Below, piece after piece: positions 9,678-18,181 of a DNA stretch of 64,000 nt. The notes beneath the pieces are model-generated. The model was not told the DNA's origin. It was given only the letters and a program-made list of their open reading frames with translations, and searched no databases. The stretch comes from Synergistota bacterium. Lineage in GTDB: Bacteria > Synergistota > GBS-1. Each line of letters opens with the position of its first letter. Position 1 is the stretch's first letter. The stretch spans positions 124,001 through 188,000 of the forward strand of contig JANXBX010000004.1 of NCBI GenBank assembly GCA_025060595.1, given 5' to 3'. The position numbers were made by a program, and so were the translations under genes.

Positions 9678-10553
9678 CTATGGGAACACCATATCTACAA
9701 CTCCACCTTTACTTGAAGGTAAAGGAACCTCTTTATCATTAAAATAAACCTTAACACCAGCTATATTTCCAAATCTTACCATTATATTTTCCTCAGCTTC
9801 CCAAAGCTTTTCATCCCCTTTAACAAGAACTCCCTCAAAAATCTTCTTTCCGTCTGCTAATACTCTAATCCAACATCTTCCCACAGCTATAACCTTTAAC
9901 CTAAGCTTTTCTGCTTTATGAGTAACAGGCTTCTCTGGAGCTGACGAAGCTAAAGGCAAACTTTGGGTTGACATCATCGTTGGAAGAGAGGTAGTCGCAG
10001 AGGAAACCGCTTCTTCATGCTTGATCGATTGGGTTGAGTGAGCAACCAATCCCTCTTTAGCCTCGTTCTTTAAGCTCTCCGATGAAGGTACCTGAGCAAC
10101 TTGAGACCCTTTTAAAAAGGTCCGACTTAAAATGTTAATACTCCCTGTCCAAGAAGCATAAAAGTAAAGGCCCCCTCCTAAAAGAAGAACCAAAAGAAAA
10201 GTTATAAGCAACCACGGTCTTTTAGGTTTAACACTCTTTTCAACGTTAGCATCATAAGCAGGTAATTTCTCTTTAGCTTCTTTAAGGACCTGACTATCAT
10301 AAGACTCTTTTCTAATAGCCTTATAGATCTCCTTTAGCTCATCAGGATCAAGACCTAATGCTAAAGAAATATTCCTTATAAAACCCTTAACATATACATC
10401 CCCAGGAAGAACGTCAAAATTTTCCTCCTCTATAGCTTTTATAAATTCCTTACTTATTTTAGTAACATCCGAAAGATATTCTATACTTATACCCTTTTTC
10501 TCTCGCTCTCTCCTTATTATCTCCCCCAGACTTCTTCTTTCCCTAGCCTCCAT
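9678..10553 (-). CDS. rodZ: RodZ-like HTH / membrane / DUF4115 protein
   Basis: 291 residues from the ATG at 10553. An N-terminal HTH_25 domain (about 5-85; 'LGEIIRREREKKGISIEYLSD', 'PGDVYVKGFIRNISLALGL') is followed by a single membrane helix (about 115-135), a Ser/Thr-rich linker, and a C-terminal beta domain with 'GRCWIRVLADGKKIFEGVLVKG' in the DUF4115 style. In rod-shaped cells RodZ links MreB to the wall-elongation machinery. An in-frame GTG at 10565 gives four more residues but overlaps its own ribosome site AGAGGTG, so I prefer 10553. Lies between rpe and rimO. Confidence 0.8.
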   Translation of the reverse strand: MEARERRSLGEIIRREREKKGISIEYLSDVTKISKEFIKAIEEENFDVLPGDVYVKGFIRNISLALGLDPDELKEIYKAIRKESYDSQVLKEAKEKLPAYDANVEKSVKPKRPWLLITFLLVLLLGGGLYFYASWTGSINILSRTFLKGSQVAQVPSSESLKNEAKEGLVAHSTQSIKHEEAVSSATTSLPTMMSTQSLPLASSAPEKPVTHKAEKLRLKVIAVGRCWIRVLADGKKIFEGVLVKGDEKLWEAEENIMVRFGNIAGVKVYFNDKEVPLPSSKGGVVDMVFP

Positions 10554-10557
10554 AGCC

Positions 10558-11214
10558 TTAATCACCTCTTAAAACTTTTATTGCCGCAATCGGATCATCA
10601 CTACAAAAAACAGAAGCTCCTCCTACCAAAACTGTAGCACCAGCCTCCCTTAAAGCAAGGGCATTTGAAGAGTTTACACCACCATCTACAACTATTTCAA
10701 ATCCTAATCCTTCTTTATCCCTAAACTCTCTCAGAGATTTGATTTTTTCTAAAACCCACGATATGAAAGATTGTCCACTGAAACCAGGATCGACACTCAT
10801 CATCAAAACGTAATCTATCTCAGTTAATATAAACTTAGCGCTCTCCCATAAAGTGGCAGGATTAAAAGCTATTCCTGCCTTCTTCCCTTTCTCCTTTATA
10901 CTCCTTATAAGCCTTAAGGGGTGCCTTTCTGCCTCCCAATGAAATATCAAAATATCCCCACCACTTTCTATAAAGCGGTCTACCCAGAAGGAAGGGTTTT
11001 CCACCATAAGATGAACCTCTAATAAAAAAGAATTAAATTTTTTCTTTATATCTTCTACAAGCTTAGGTCCAAAAGATAAATTGGGTACAAAATGTCCATC
11101 CATAATATCTACATGAAGAAGATCCAACTCGTTTTCTATCTTACGCAAGGCTTCCCCCAAGTTTAGAATATCAGCAGCAAGAATAGAAGGAGCTACTTTT
11201 ACTCTTTTCTCCAT
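10558..11214 (-). CDS. rpe: Ribulose-phosphate 3-epimerase
   Basis: 218 residues, standard length. Motifs: 'VAPSILAADILNLGEAL', 'LHVDIMDGHFVPNLSFGPK' (metal-binding His and Asp), 'LEVHLMVENPSFW', 'MMSVDPGFSGQSF' and 'VDGGVNSSNA'. It interconverts ribulose 5-phosphate and xylulose 5-phosphate in the pentose phosphate pathway. It overlaps the end of the PASTA gene by 16 bases, and in many Gram-positive genomes rpe also follows rsmB and a PASTA kinase. The kinase is missing from this run. Confidence 0.95.
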   Translation of the reverse strand: MEKRVKVAPSILAADILNLGEALRKIENELDLLHVDIMDGHFVPNLSFGPKLVEDIKKKFNSFLLEVHLMVENPSFWVDRFIESGGDILIFHWEAERHPLRLIRSIKEKGKKAGIAFNPATLWESAKFILTEIDYVLMMSVDPGFSGQSFISWVLEKIKSLREFRDKEGLGFEIVVDGGVNSSNALALREAGATVLVGGASVFCSDDPIAAIKVLRGD

Positions 11215-12242
11215 GGATATCTATCCTCCGCATAAAACTCACCATCAAGTTGAACTCTTATAACATTATCACCAACAGCAGGAATTCTCAAGTTAATGGT
11301 TTCTCCAGACTTACATTTTTTGTTAAAAATTACATGCTGGCCACCCGAATCTATCTGGATAATCTCAACTAACCTTTCAGGTTTACCTGGAGGAACAGTA
11401 AAACTAAAATCTATTATTCTTCCCCCCTTGGGGACAGCAAGCTCGATCTTTTCCAAGCTACTTGTAGAAGGAGACACCATGCTTGTGGTCGTTGGAAGAA
11501 CAGTTTCCTGTTTTGTTTCCACAGGCTTCTCAACCACCTCCTTCGATGGCGCCTTTCTCACAACTAAATTAATTTCGCCACCAGGTGAAACAGAAGAGAA
11601 AGGAGACGGTTCCTGAGATAATACGATACCCTCCTCTCCACTTTCAACCTTCTCTGAGATTTTACCCAACTTAAATCCCTTTTCCTGAATAACCTTTTTC
11701 GCTTCATTTAAGGAAAGACCTACAAGATCAGGAACAGAAACCTCTTTTACTTCATAACCCAGACTAACAAGAAGATCAATTTTACTTCCCCTTTTAACTC
11801 TTCTACTAGGAGATATAGATTGACCAATTACTATGTTTTCAGCTCCCAAAAAGGATCTAATGCTTATAACATCTCCTATAACGAGACCGGCTTCCTTTAT
11901 AAAAGCATTAACTTCACTAAGCTTGCGCCCGATAAGCTCAGGAACCAAAACCATATCACCTTTACCACTTATGACCACCTCGATAGTACTTCCTTTTCTA
12001 ACGCTCAAGCCTGGAAGGGGTTTTTGCGAAACTATATAGTTTGGAGGAAACGTAGAACTTTCCTCCTCTCCGACCACTTTTATGTTAAGACCAACGCTAT
12101 TAAGTAACTTTGTAGCTGATGTAATTTCCTTACCAACTAAGGGAGGAACAGGAACCTTGGTAACTCCTATACTTAAGTAAACATAGAGAAAACCCAAAAC
12201 TACACCTATTAAGATCATCACCAAAAGTTTCCATCTTTTCAA
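11199..12242 (-). CDS. Membrane protein with three PASTA domains and no kinase domain
   Basis: 347 residues. A short cytoplasmic start and a membrane helix (about 7-27) lead into three PASTA repeats at about 30-95, 97-163 and 166-232, each with a 'VP.LVG/LIG' opening and a 'GxxxxV..Q.PxPG..V..G..I...VS' body. A Ser/Thr-rich linker and a C-terminal beta-like domain (about 265-345) follow. PASTA domains bind peptidoglycan fragments, usually in PknB-type kinases or penicillin-binding proteins. Here neither enzyme domain is present, although the position next to rsmB and rpe is where a PASTA kinase often lies. Starts at TTG after GGAGG. Confidence 0.85.
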   Translation of the reverse strand: MKRWKLLVMILIGVVLGFLYVYLSIGVTKVPVPPLVGKEITSATKLLNSVGLNIKVVGEEESSTFPPNYIVSQKPLPGLSVRKGSTIEVVISGKGDMVLVPELIGRKLSEVNAFIKEAGLVIGDVISIRSFLGAENIVIGQSISPSRRVKRGSKIDLLVSLGYEVKEVSVPDLVGLSLNEAKKVIQEKGFKLGKISEKVESGEEGIVLSQEPSPFSSVSPGGEINLVVRKAPSKEVVEKPVETKQETVLPTTTSMVSPSTSSLEKIELAVPKGGRIIDFSFTVPPGKPERLVEIIQIDSGGQHVIFNKKCKSGETINLRIPAVGDNVIRVQLDGEFYAEDRYPWRKE

Positions 12243-12248
12243 ATCTTC

Positions 12249-13547
12249 TCACCTCCTTAAAAGAAGAGCAAAAAAACCATCTTCTATGTAATAACCATAA
12301 TCAGTAGCTTTCATTACCATAGGTTTAAGCCATTCTGGATTAAGTATCTCATACTCCGGATGTATCTTCAAGAATTCTCTCACTATTTCTTCATTCTCCT
12401 CAGGGAAAAAAGTACAAGTAGAATAAACCAAATATCCTCCTCGCTTAAGGTATGCTGAAGAAACATCTATTAAACTTTTTTGAAGGTTAACCAGCTCTCT
12501 TATTCCTGCGGGAGTAATCCTAAGCTTTATCTCCGGTTTACCCCCAAGGTCAGCAAGATTAGAGCAAGGAACATCGAGCAAAATCTTCGAAGCCCAGCTT
12601 TTCAACTTAGGGTCTAAGATTCTCAAATCCATCGCAATCAGCGCATCTGCTTTGTAACTAAGCTTGCTCAAAAAACTCCTTAATACCTTAAGCTTCCATG
12701 GATAAATGTCTACAGAAACCAATTTTCCTTTACCATTCAACCTCTGAGCTATATCCGCAGATTTTACACCTCTACCCGCACACAAATCTAATACATTATC
12801 TCCCTCCTGAATTTCAAGGGATTTAACAGCAAGCATAGAAGATAAGCTCTCCATCCAAAAAAGCCCCTCATCCCAGCCTGGTATATCTCGAGGGAAAACA
12901 GAACTCCTGATTAAAAAACACCCTTTAAGCAAAGGGATTTTTTCTAAAATTAACCCTTTTTCTTTAAGAGAAATAGAAAAAGCCTCTTCATCAGTCTTTT
13001 TCAAGTTAACATGAACATATAACTTTGGTTTATCATTACCTCTTTTCAAAAGCTCTTTAACAAACTCTTCATCCTTAAAGTAGCCTAACAGAGCCTCAAC
13101 CAACCATTCAGGATAGGAAAACTTCAAAGCAAGATTATCTTGAGGAGGCTCAACTTTCTCTCTAAGGTAAGCTCTTAAAACAGCATTTACTAAATTACCA
13201 ATCCCCCCATGGAAATACTTCTTCGCAAGCTCAACAAGTCTAAAGCAAATAAAAGGTGCTTTTTCCGAAGAGTGAAATCTTAACTGGTAAAGCCCAATAA
13301 GTATAATCCATTTAGCTAAATTAGGAAGCTTCGCCCATTTTTTCTCACCAACAAGTCTCCTTGCTATCCACTTAAGAAGATAGATATAACGTACAACCCC
13401 ATAGCATATATCCGTCACAAACCTAGAAGCTTCAGACGGGATCTTCCCAGAATCTATGGAGCTCCTCAAAAGTGGCTCTAACCAACCACCTTTTTCTACT
13501 TTTATAAGAATATCAAAAGCGTACTCTTCCCAAATCTTTTCTCTCAA
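12249..13547 (-). CDS. rsmB: 16S rRNA (cytosine-967 C5)-methyltransferase RsmB
   Basis: 432 residues. A NusB-like RNA-binding domain (about 1-135) precedes a Rossmann methyltransferase domain: 'NVLDLCAGRGVKSADIAQRL' for SAM, 'LLDVPCSNLADLGGKPEIK' with the release cysteine, and 'YLVYSTCTFFPEENEEIV' with the catalytic cysteine. The PCS motif continues with Asn where Gly is usual, a mild deviation. Start TTG at 13547 with a TGAGGA site, inside the last 35 bases of the upstream gene. Confidence 0.9.
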   Translation of the reverse strand: MREKIWEEYAFDILIKVEKGGWLEPLLRSSIDSGKIPSEASRFVTDICYGVVRYIYLLKWIARRLVGEKKWAKLPNLAKWIILIGLYQLRFHSSEKAPFICFRLVELAKKYFHGGIGNLVNAVLRAYLREKVEPPQDNLALKFSYPEWLVEALLGYFKDEEFVKELLKRGNDKPKLYVHVNLKKTDEEAFSISLKEKGLILEKIPLLKGCFLIRSSVFPRDIPGWDEGLFWMESLSSMLAVKSLEIQEGDNVLDLCAGRGVKSADIAQRLNGKGKLVSVDIYPWKLKVLRSFLSKLSYKADALIAMDLRILDPKLKSWASKILLDVPCSNLADLGGKPEIKLRITPAGIRELVNLQKSLIDVSSAYLKRGGYLVYSTCTFFPEENEEIVREFLKIHPEYEILNPEWLKPMVMKATDYGYYIEDGFFALLLRR

Positions 13548-14202
13548 CAGTCCTCACAAAAAAGTCTGTGGGAATGTAAAAGAAAGGCAACCCCCACATT
13601 TTGATTCCCCTTCCACCATATTCTACTCCAACTATTTCCATATCCGTAACATCAGCGAAAGTAGTAAGCTTACGCTGAACCCACGGACCGAATAACGGAC
13701 CAAGAATATAAGATAGCGCAAGAGCTATAACTATATTTAATACTGTTAAATATCCTGTTACAAATAGTAAAAGCAAAAAGGCAACCGCAGAAACAAAATT
13801 AACCATTGCCATAGTAGTACCGCATCTTTTGTGAACAGCTAATTCCTTTTCCCCGTTTTTCAACCTAAATAAAGCAACACGAGCAGCCTCTTCAAGTAAA
13901 AAAGGGTCAACGAAACCCTTTATATAAAATCCATCCACTCTAGCTAAACCAGCTAAATTAGTCGGACCAAACCTCTCTTCTATAACATTTATAGTCGCAT
14001 GTTCAAGGGCATGATTCTTTCTAAGCTTCTTGTTTGTAGCTATCTTTAATATTTCCACAGGGACAGTAAGTATAGTATAAAGAGAATACATAATAAAGCC
14101 AAATGGAAGAAAGAAAAGAAGAGCTAAAAAAAAGAGGAGGAGAAAGGGAAAGAGCCAAGGAACAAAAAAGAGAAATAGCAAAAGGAATAATATTAGTGGC
14201 AA
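13513..14202 (-). CDS. DUF6391-type membrane protein
   Basis: 229 residues. Two very hydrophobic N-terminal segments (about 3-50) precede a soluble stretch with 'KNHALEHATINVIEERFG' (about 62-79), the conserved mark of the DUF6391 family. 'HKRCGTTMAMVNFVSAVAF' then leads into further membrane segments (about 125-170). Function unknown; the His/Glu pattern could bind metal. The start is TTG at 14202, one base after the stop of the YugP-like protease gene, and the gene overlaps rsmB by 35 bases. The pairing with a membrane metalloprotease suggests a joint role at the membrane, which is inference only. Confidence 0.75.
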   Translation of the reverse strand: MPLILFLLLFLFFVPWLFPFLLLFFLALLFFLPFGFIMYSLYTILTVPVEILKIATNKKLRKNHALEHATINVIEERFGPTNLAGLARVDGFYIKGFVDPFLLEEAARVALFRLKNGEKELAVHKRCGTTMAMVNFVSAVAFLLLLFVTGYLTVLNIVIALALSYILGPLFGPWVQRKLTTFADVTDMEIVGVEYGGRGIKMWGLPFFYIPTDFFVRTVERKDLGRVRF

Positions 14203-14203
14203 C

Positions 14204-14887
14204 CTATTCCCTCTCTCCTCTCAAGATTAAAAGTCTTACAAGTTGAAGGGCAGCCATCGCAGTTGCAGCAATATAAGTTAAAGCAGCTGCTCCCAGTACC
14301 TCTTCTATAGCCCTAACTTCCCTTCCAGACACATAGCCGCTTGAATAAAGCACCTTAACAGCCCTTGAGCTAGCATTAAACTCAACAGGAAGGGTTATAA
14401 GCTGAAATAGCACTGCTCCTGAAAAGGCTATTATACCCACATCCATAAGGCTCGGGATGCCAAAAATAAACCCTAGGAGGAAAAATGGTATAGCGAGTTG
14501 AGAACCAATGTTAGCCACAGGAACTATCGCATTTCTCAGAGAAAGAGGTAAGTAACCTGTAGCATGTTGAATAGCATGCCCTACCTCATGAGCTGCTATA
14601 CCTATAGCCGCTATTGAACGACTATTGTAAACTTCAGATGAGAGTCTTAGAATCCTTGAACGTGGATCATAATGATCTGTTAACTCTCCTGGAACCATAT
14701 CTACAGGAACGTGTGTTAAGCCACTCCTATCAAGCATTTCACGAGCAACAACCCAAGCCGGTTTGCCAATCCCTGCTGGAATAGCCGAATATTTTCTATA
14801 AGTCGATTGGACCTTCGCTTGAGCATATATTGCAAGAATCAACGCTGGCATGAGAAGTATAAAAGTCCAGTCTCCTAAATAAAGCAT
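14204..14887 (-). CDS. YugP-family membrane zinc metallopeptidase
   Basis: 227 residues. An N-terminal membrane helix is followed by 'GIAAHEVGHAIQHATGYLP' (about 95-113), which contains the HExxH zinc-protease motif as HEVGH, and by 'VPVDMVPGELTDHYDPRSRILRL' just upstream. Three or four further hydrophobic helices follow, with 'PVEFNASSRA' near residue 170, as in B. subtilis YugP (DUF2227-like proteases). The active site should face the membrane. Stops one base before the DUF6391 gene begins and starts directly after iorB. Confidence 0.88.
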   Translation of the reverse strand: MLYLGDWTFILLMPALILAIYAQAKVQSTYRKYSAIPAGIGKPAWVVAREMLDRSGLTHVPVDMVPGELTDHYDPRSRILRLSSEVYNSRSIAAIGIAAHEVGHAIQHATGYLPLSLRNAIVPVANIGSQLAIPFFLLGFIFGIPSLMDVGIIAFSGAVLFQLITLPVEFNASSRAVKVLYSSGYVSGREVRAIEEVLGAAALTYIAATAMAALQLVRLLILRGERE

Positions 14888-15451
14888 TCAAATCACCTCC
14901 TTAATCTCGGCTCTTTTACCCAAGTCAAAGGCCTTTAAGTTTATATCCCTAAACTTGTATGGAATTATATTCTCTATAACTTTCCTAAGGCCCTCTGACG
15001 GGAAAAGGTCCTCTCTCAAAGAGGAAAGAGCACCTAACATAACTACGTTTAAAACGCTAGGATTTCCAAGCTCCCAAAGAGCTACTTTATATCCATCTAC
15101 AATATAAAGCTTTATCTTTCTTCCCTTTATTAGCTCTTCTATAACAGGATGGTTAACTTTGAAATTAATATCACCATTTAAAACAGCAAGCCCTCCCTCT
15201 TTTAAGAAAGGCAAATTCATTAAACCCTCGTTCCAGTCAAAAGAAAGGAGTATGTCAGCTTCCCCTCTCATCACAAGAGGACTTTTGTAATGTCCTATCT
15301 TAAGATGAGATACAACGCTTCCGCCTCTCTGTGCCATTCCATGAATTTCAGAGCCTATCACATTAAATCCTTTAGATAGAGCATATTCTCCTATAGCGCG
15401 AGTAGCCAAAAGTATTCCCTGTCCTCCTATACCACAAAAGACCATCTGCAT
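14888..15451 (-). CDS. iorB: Indolepyruvate:ferredoxin oxidoreductase, beta subunit
   Basis: 187 residues. The gamma/beta-type POR domain is seen in 'MVFCGIGGQGILLATRAIGEYALSKG', 'SEIHGMAQRGGSVVSHLKIG' and 'ADILLSFDWNEGLMNLPFLK'. It works with IorA to oxidise aryl pyruvates from aromatic amino acids to acyl-CoA and CO2, reducing ferredoxin, as in anaerobic peptide fermentation. Starts with ATG four bases after iorA ends, following GAGGAGTAGATC. The cell compartment is the cytoplasm. Confidence 0.93.
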   Translation of the reverse strand: MQMVFCGIGGQGILLATRAIGEYALSKGFNVIGSEIHGMAQRGGSVVSHLKIGHYKSPLVMRGEADILLSFDWNEGLMNLPFLKEGGLAVLNGDINFKVNHPVIEELIKGRKIKLYIVDGYKVALWELGNPSVLNVVMLGALSSLREDLFPSEGLRKVIENIIPYKFRDINLKAFDLGKRAEIKEVI

Positions 15452-15454
15452 GAT

Positions 15455-17254
15455 CTACTCCTCCTTTATAGCTTTAACTGGACAAATTTGAGTACAAACA
15501 CCACAGTTAATACAAAACCTTAAATCTATAAAGGCCTTTCTTTTATCACTATTAAAACCTAAACCTGGACAACCAAACTCACTTATACAATATCTACAAC
15601 CAACACATTTCCCTTCATCCACATATATCTTTTTATCATAGCGCTTTCGCTCAAGAAGCTTACAAGGATGTTTAGATATCACCACTGCCACTTTACCTTC
15701 TTTCTTAACATAATTCCAAGCTTCTTTAAGAAGTTCTATAGTCTCAACAATATTATAAGGATCAACTGTCTTAACAAACTTTACACCACATCCCTCAACT
15801 AGCTTAATAAGATCCACCCTCTCTCCATCTTTCATTACGTTTACCCCTGACTCAGGAGTAGGTTGCCCTCCTGTCATAGCAGTAACATGATTATCGAGTA
15901 TAAAGAGTATGAACCTATGTTTATTATAAACAGCATTTATGAGCCCAGGAACTCCCATATGGTAAAAAGTAGAGTCTCCTATTGTAGACACAACCGGAAC
16001 ATTATCTCCTAAAGCTATACTAAAACCAGATCCCATCGTAACAGCTCCACCCATACACATAACACTATCTACAGCCTTTTGATTAATACCTAAAGTATAG
16101 CAACCTATATCACTCGGGTAAACACCGTCTGGAAAAGCTTTTCTCATGGCAAAGAAAGCCGCGCGATGCGGACACCCTGCACATAGTATTGGTCTTCTTA
16201 CACTAATCCCTAAAGAAGATAAGACCTCGTTATACCCTTCTGGCACTTTAAGAAAGTCAATTTTAAAAAACTTCGATAAGACAGAAGCTATAACCTCAGG
16301 TGTAAGCTCTCCCGCTGCAGGAACAATGCCATTCCACTTACCCAAGACCCTTTCTCTTTCAGGAAGCTGTACTTCTACTACAGGATAAGTCTCTTCAAAA
16401 ACTAATACTTTATCGCATAACGAGAGAAACTCCTCTATTATCCTTTCATCCACTGGAAAAGCTCTTCCTATCTTTAACAGCGGAACATCTATATGGTGCC
16501 TATCAATTATATCTTTAACCACAGAGTAACTCACACCACTTGCTATTATACCAAGCCCGGCCCTTTTAGGGTTCTCTATTCTAGAGAAAGGATCTTTCTC
16601 CTTACTGATTTCTTTCATTTTTTCATTTAACCTTTCATGATGCTTTCTTCTCACAGCTGGAAGGCAAACCCATCTCTGCGGATTTTTAAGAAAATTACCT
16701 TGCCGACGTTTAAAATCTATTTTCTCAACAGGCACATTTTGCCTCGCATGACACACTCTTAAACCAGGCCTAAGCATAACTAAAATATTATACTTCTCTG
16801 AAAAATCATATGCAAACTTCACCATTTCCTTAGCTTCCCTAGGAGAAGAGGGATCATAAACAGGCACCTTGGCCATCATAGCAGCAAATCTACTATCCTG
16901 CTCTGTTTGAGAACTATGAGGACCAGGATCATCAGCCGAGATAACTAAAAAACCAGCAGCTATATCGTTATAAGCCACACTCATAAAAGGATCAAAAGCA
17001 ACATTAAGACCCACCTGCTTCATAGCAACTGCTGCTCTTTTACCAGCAAAAGAAACAGTCGCAGCTATCTCAAAAGCAACCTTTTCGTTAACACACCACT
17101 CTACATTAGCATCTATTCCCTCCTCCTTATAGAAATCAGCAACTGCAGGAAGAATCTCAGAAGATGGAGTCCCAGGATAAGAGGTTACTACCTCTACGCT
17201 ACATTCTACTATTCCACGAGCTATGGCTTCATTTCCAAGCAAAAGCTTTTCCAT
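15455..17254 (-). CDS. iorA: Indolepyruvate:ferredoxin oxidoreductase, alpha subunit
   Basis: 599 residues. It opens with the pyrimidine-binding domain 'LLLGNEAIARGIVECSVEVVTSYPGTPSSE'. 'SADDPGPHSSQTEQDSR' follows, then the TPP-binding domain ('GDSTFYHMGVPGLINAVYN', about 425-445), and finally two 4Fe-4S clusters 'CVGCRYCISEFGCPG' and 'CINCGVCTQICPV' (about 555-595). It is a TPP- and Fe-S-dependent 2-oxoacid oxidoreductase for arylpyruvates. With iorB it forms the complete two-subunit enzyme. It indicates strict anaerobic amino acid metabolism. Confidence 0.95.
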   Translation of the reverse strand: MEKLLLGNEAIARGIVECSVEVVTSYPGTPSSEILPAVADFYKEEGIDANVEWCVNEKVAFEIAATVSFAGKRAAVAMKQVGLNVAFDPFMSVAYNDIAAGFLVISADDPGPHSSQTEQDSRFAAMMAKVPVYDPSSPREAKEMVKFAYDFSEKYNILVMLRPGLRVCHARQNVPVEKIDFKRRQGNFLKNPQRWVCLPAVRRKHHERLNEKMKEISKEKDPFSRIENPKRAGLGIIASGVSYSVVKDIIDRHHIDVPLLKIGRAFPVDERIIEEFLSLCDKVLVFEETYPVVEVQLPERERVLGKWNGIVPAAGELTPEVIASVLSKFFKIDFLKVPEGYNEVLSSLGISVRRPILCAGCPHRAAFFAMRKAFPDGVYPSDIGCYTLGINQKAVDSVMCMGGAVTMGSGFSIALGDNVPVVSTIGDSTFYHMGVPGLINAVYNKHRFILFILDNHVTAMTGGQPTPESGVNVMKDGERVDLIKLVEGCGVKFVKTVDPYNIVETIELLKEAWNYVKKEGKVAVVISKHPCKLLERKRYDKKIYVDEGKCVGCRYCISEFGCPGLGFNSDKRKAFIDLRFCINCGVCTQICPVKAIKEE

Positions 17255-17259
17255 AAAAA

Positions 17260-17655
17260 CTAGCCCTCCCTTCTTATAATTAAAAGAAACTCCTCTGGAA
17301 CCTTAACCATTTTACCATTTTTGTCTACAAAACAATGCTTTGTTCTTCCTAATGCTATTAGTTTACCATCCCGCTCAACTCTATATAAGAAACTCACAGA
17401 GTAATCTTTTATTTCCTCTATTTTAACTTTAATGGATATAAGGTCATCATAAAAAGCGGGTGCTTTATACCTACACCAAGATTCCACAGCCGGCATGAAT
17501 ATTCCTCTTTTCTCAAGCTCAGAGTATGGAAATCCCAAACTTCTGCAAAACTCTGTTCTGCCAACTTCAAACCAGTCTAAATACCTTCCATAGTAAACCA
17601 CACCCATTTTATCAGTTTCTCCATAACGAACTCTTAAACTAACTTCTACTTCCAT
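17260..17655 (-). CDS. YbgC/FcbC-type acyl-CoA thioesterase (4HBT hot-dog fold)
   Basis: 131 residues, typical size. 'RYGETDKMGVVYYGRYLDWFEVGRTEF' (about 9-35) carries the catalytic Asp of the 4HBT family within 'DKMGVVYYGRY'. The remainder, 'VKIEEIKDYSVSFLYRVERDGKLIALGRTKHCFVD' in pieces, follows the hot-dog pattern. It hydrolyses short acyl-CoA or aryl-CoA thioesters. It is encoded five bases before iorA, so it may release arylacetates from the arylacetyl-CoA made by IorAB; this functional link is inference from position. Confidence 0.85.
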   Translation of the reverse strand: MEVEVSLRVRYGETDKMGVVYYGRYLDWFEVGRTEFCRSLGFPYSELEKRGIFMPAVESWCRYKAPAFYDDLISIKVKIEEIKDYSVSFLYRVERDGKLIALGRTKHCFVDKNGKMVKVPEEFLLIIRREG

Positions 17656-17672
17656 GAAGATCCCCCCTGAAT

Positions 17673-17691
17673 AAAAAAACCGTGGTCGTGC
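17673..17691 (-). terminator. T-run terminator at the 3' end of SRP RNA
   Basis: The last 12 bases of the SRP RNA pair with its 5' end and are followed on the minus strand by seven T bases and then ATTC. The RNA's own closing helix plus this U tract should act as the intrinsic terminator. Confidence 0.6.
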
Positions 17692-17960
17692 ACCTACCTT
17701 CGATCAAACCTCTCCAGGACGTTCCTTAAACCTTTGGCTCCAGCCAAGCACCCCCGTGGCACCCAAAGATTACCGCTTACCGTTGCTCCCTTCCGGGCCT
17801 GGCGGGGTTCACGGATCTTTGCCGCACGGGACCCAGCTTTCAACGCCTCCGGCTTAAGGCTGCTCCTAAAGAAGATGACCTCTGGGTAGGAATTCAACCC
17901 CGCTATAGCGGATTGCGGGTTTTTAGGGCACCGCTACCTCCCCATCTAGCACGACCACGG
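17680..17960 (-). ncRNA. ffs: Signal recognition particle RNA, large (Alu-containing) type
   Basis: About 281 bases on the minus strand, from 17960 down to 17680. The two ends are exact 12-base complements (CCGTGGTCGTGC and GCACGACCACGG) closing helix 5. The conserved SRP54-binding hairpin is present: on the RNA strand 'GCCCGGAAGGGAGCAACGG' near 17804-17786, followed by the symmetric loop 'TAAGCGG'. A 5' Alu-like domain precedes it. Seven T bases follow the closing helix (A's at 17673-17679), so transcription should end there. Chance reading frames across this stretch are not genes. Confidence 0.93.
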
Positions 17961-17978
17961 CTACCTCTCAATATATAA

Positions 17979-18070
17979 TGGCGGAGAGGGAGGGATTTGA
18001 ACCCCCGGGGCGGGATCAACCGCCCACTCGCTCTCCAGGCGAGCGCCTTCGACCACTCAGCCACCTCTCC
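17979..18070 (-). tRNA. tRNA-Ser (anticodon GGA)
   Basis: Acceptor GGAGAGG pairs with CCTCTCC. The anticodon loop CTGGAGA sits on stem CTCGC/GCGAG and gives anticodon GGA (codons UCC/UCU). The long variable arm GGGCGG/CCGCCC is typical of class II tRNA-Ser, the T loop is TTCAAAT, and CCA is encoded. Confidence 0.96.
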
Positions 18071-18085
18071 GCATGATCCTTTTAA

Positions 18086-18179
18086 TGGCGGAGAGAGCGA
18101 GATTTGAACTCGCGAGACGGCTCTAACACCGCCTACTCGATTTCGAATCGAGCGCCTTTGACCTCTCGGCCATCTCTCC
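18086..18179 (-). tRNA. tRNA-Ser (anticodon CGA)
   Basis: Class II tRNA with acceptor GGAGAGA, anticodon stem CTCGA/TCGAG and loop TTCGAAA giving anticodon CGA (codon UCG). It has a long variable arm and an encoded CCA at 18086-18088. It lies 15 bases from the neighbouring tRNA-Ser and shares its acceptor core, so the two are probably cotranscribed. Confidence 0.95.
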
Positions 18180-18181
18180 GC

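Noticed and set aside
17694-17897. A 67-codon open frame on the minus strand
   Set aside because: It lies wholly inside the SRP RNA, whose conserved hairpin and closing helix explain the sequence.
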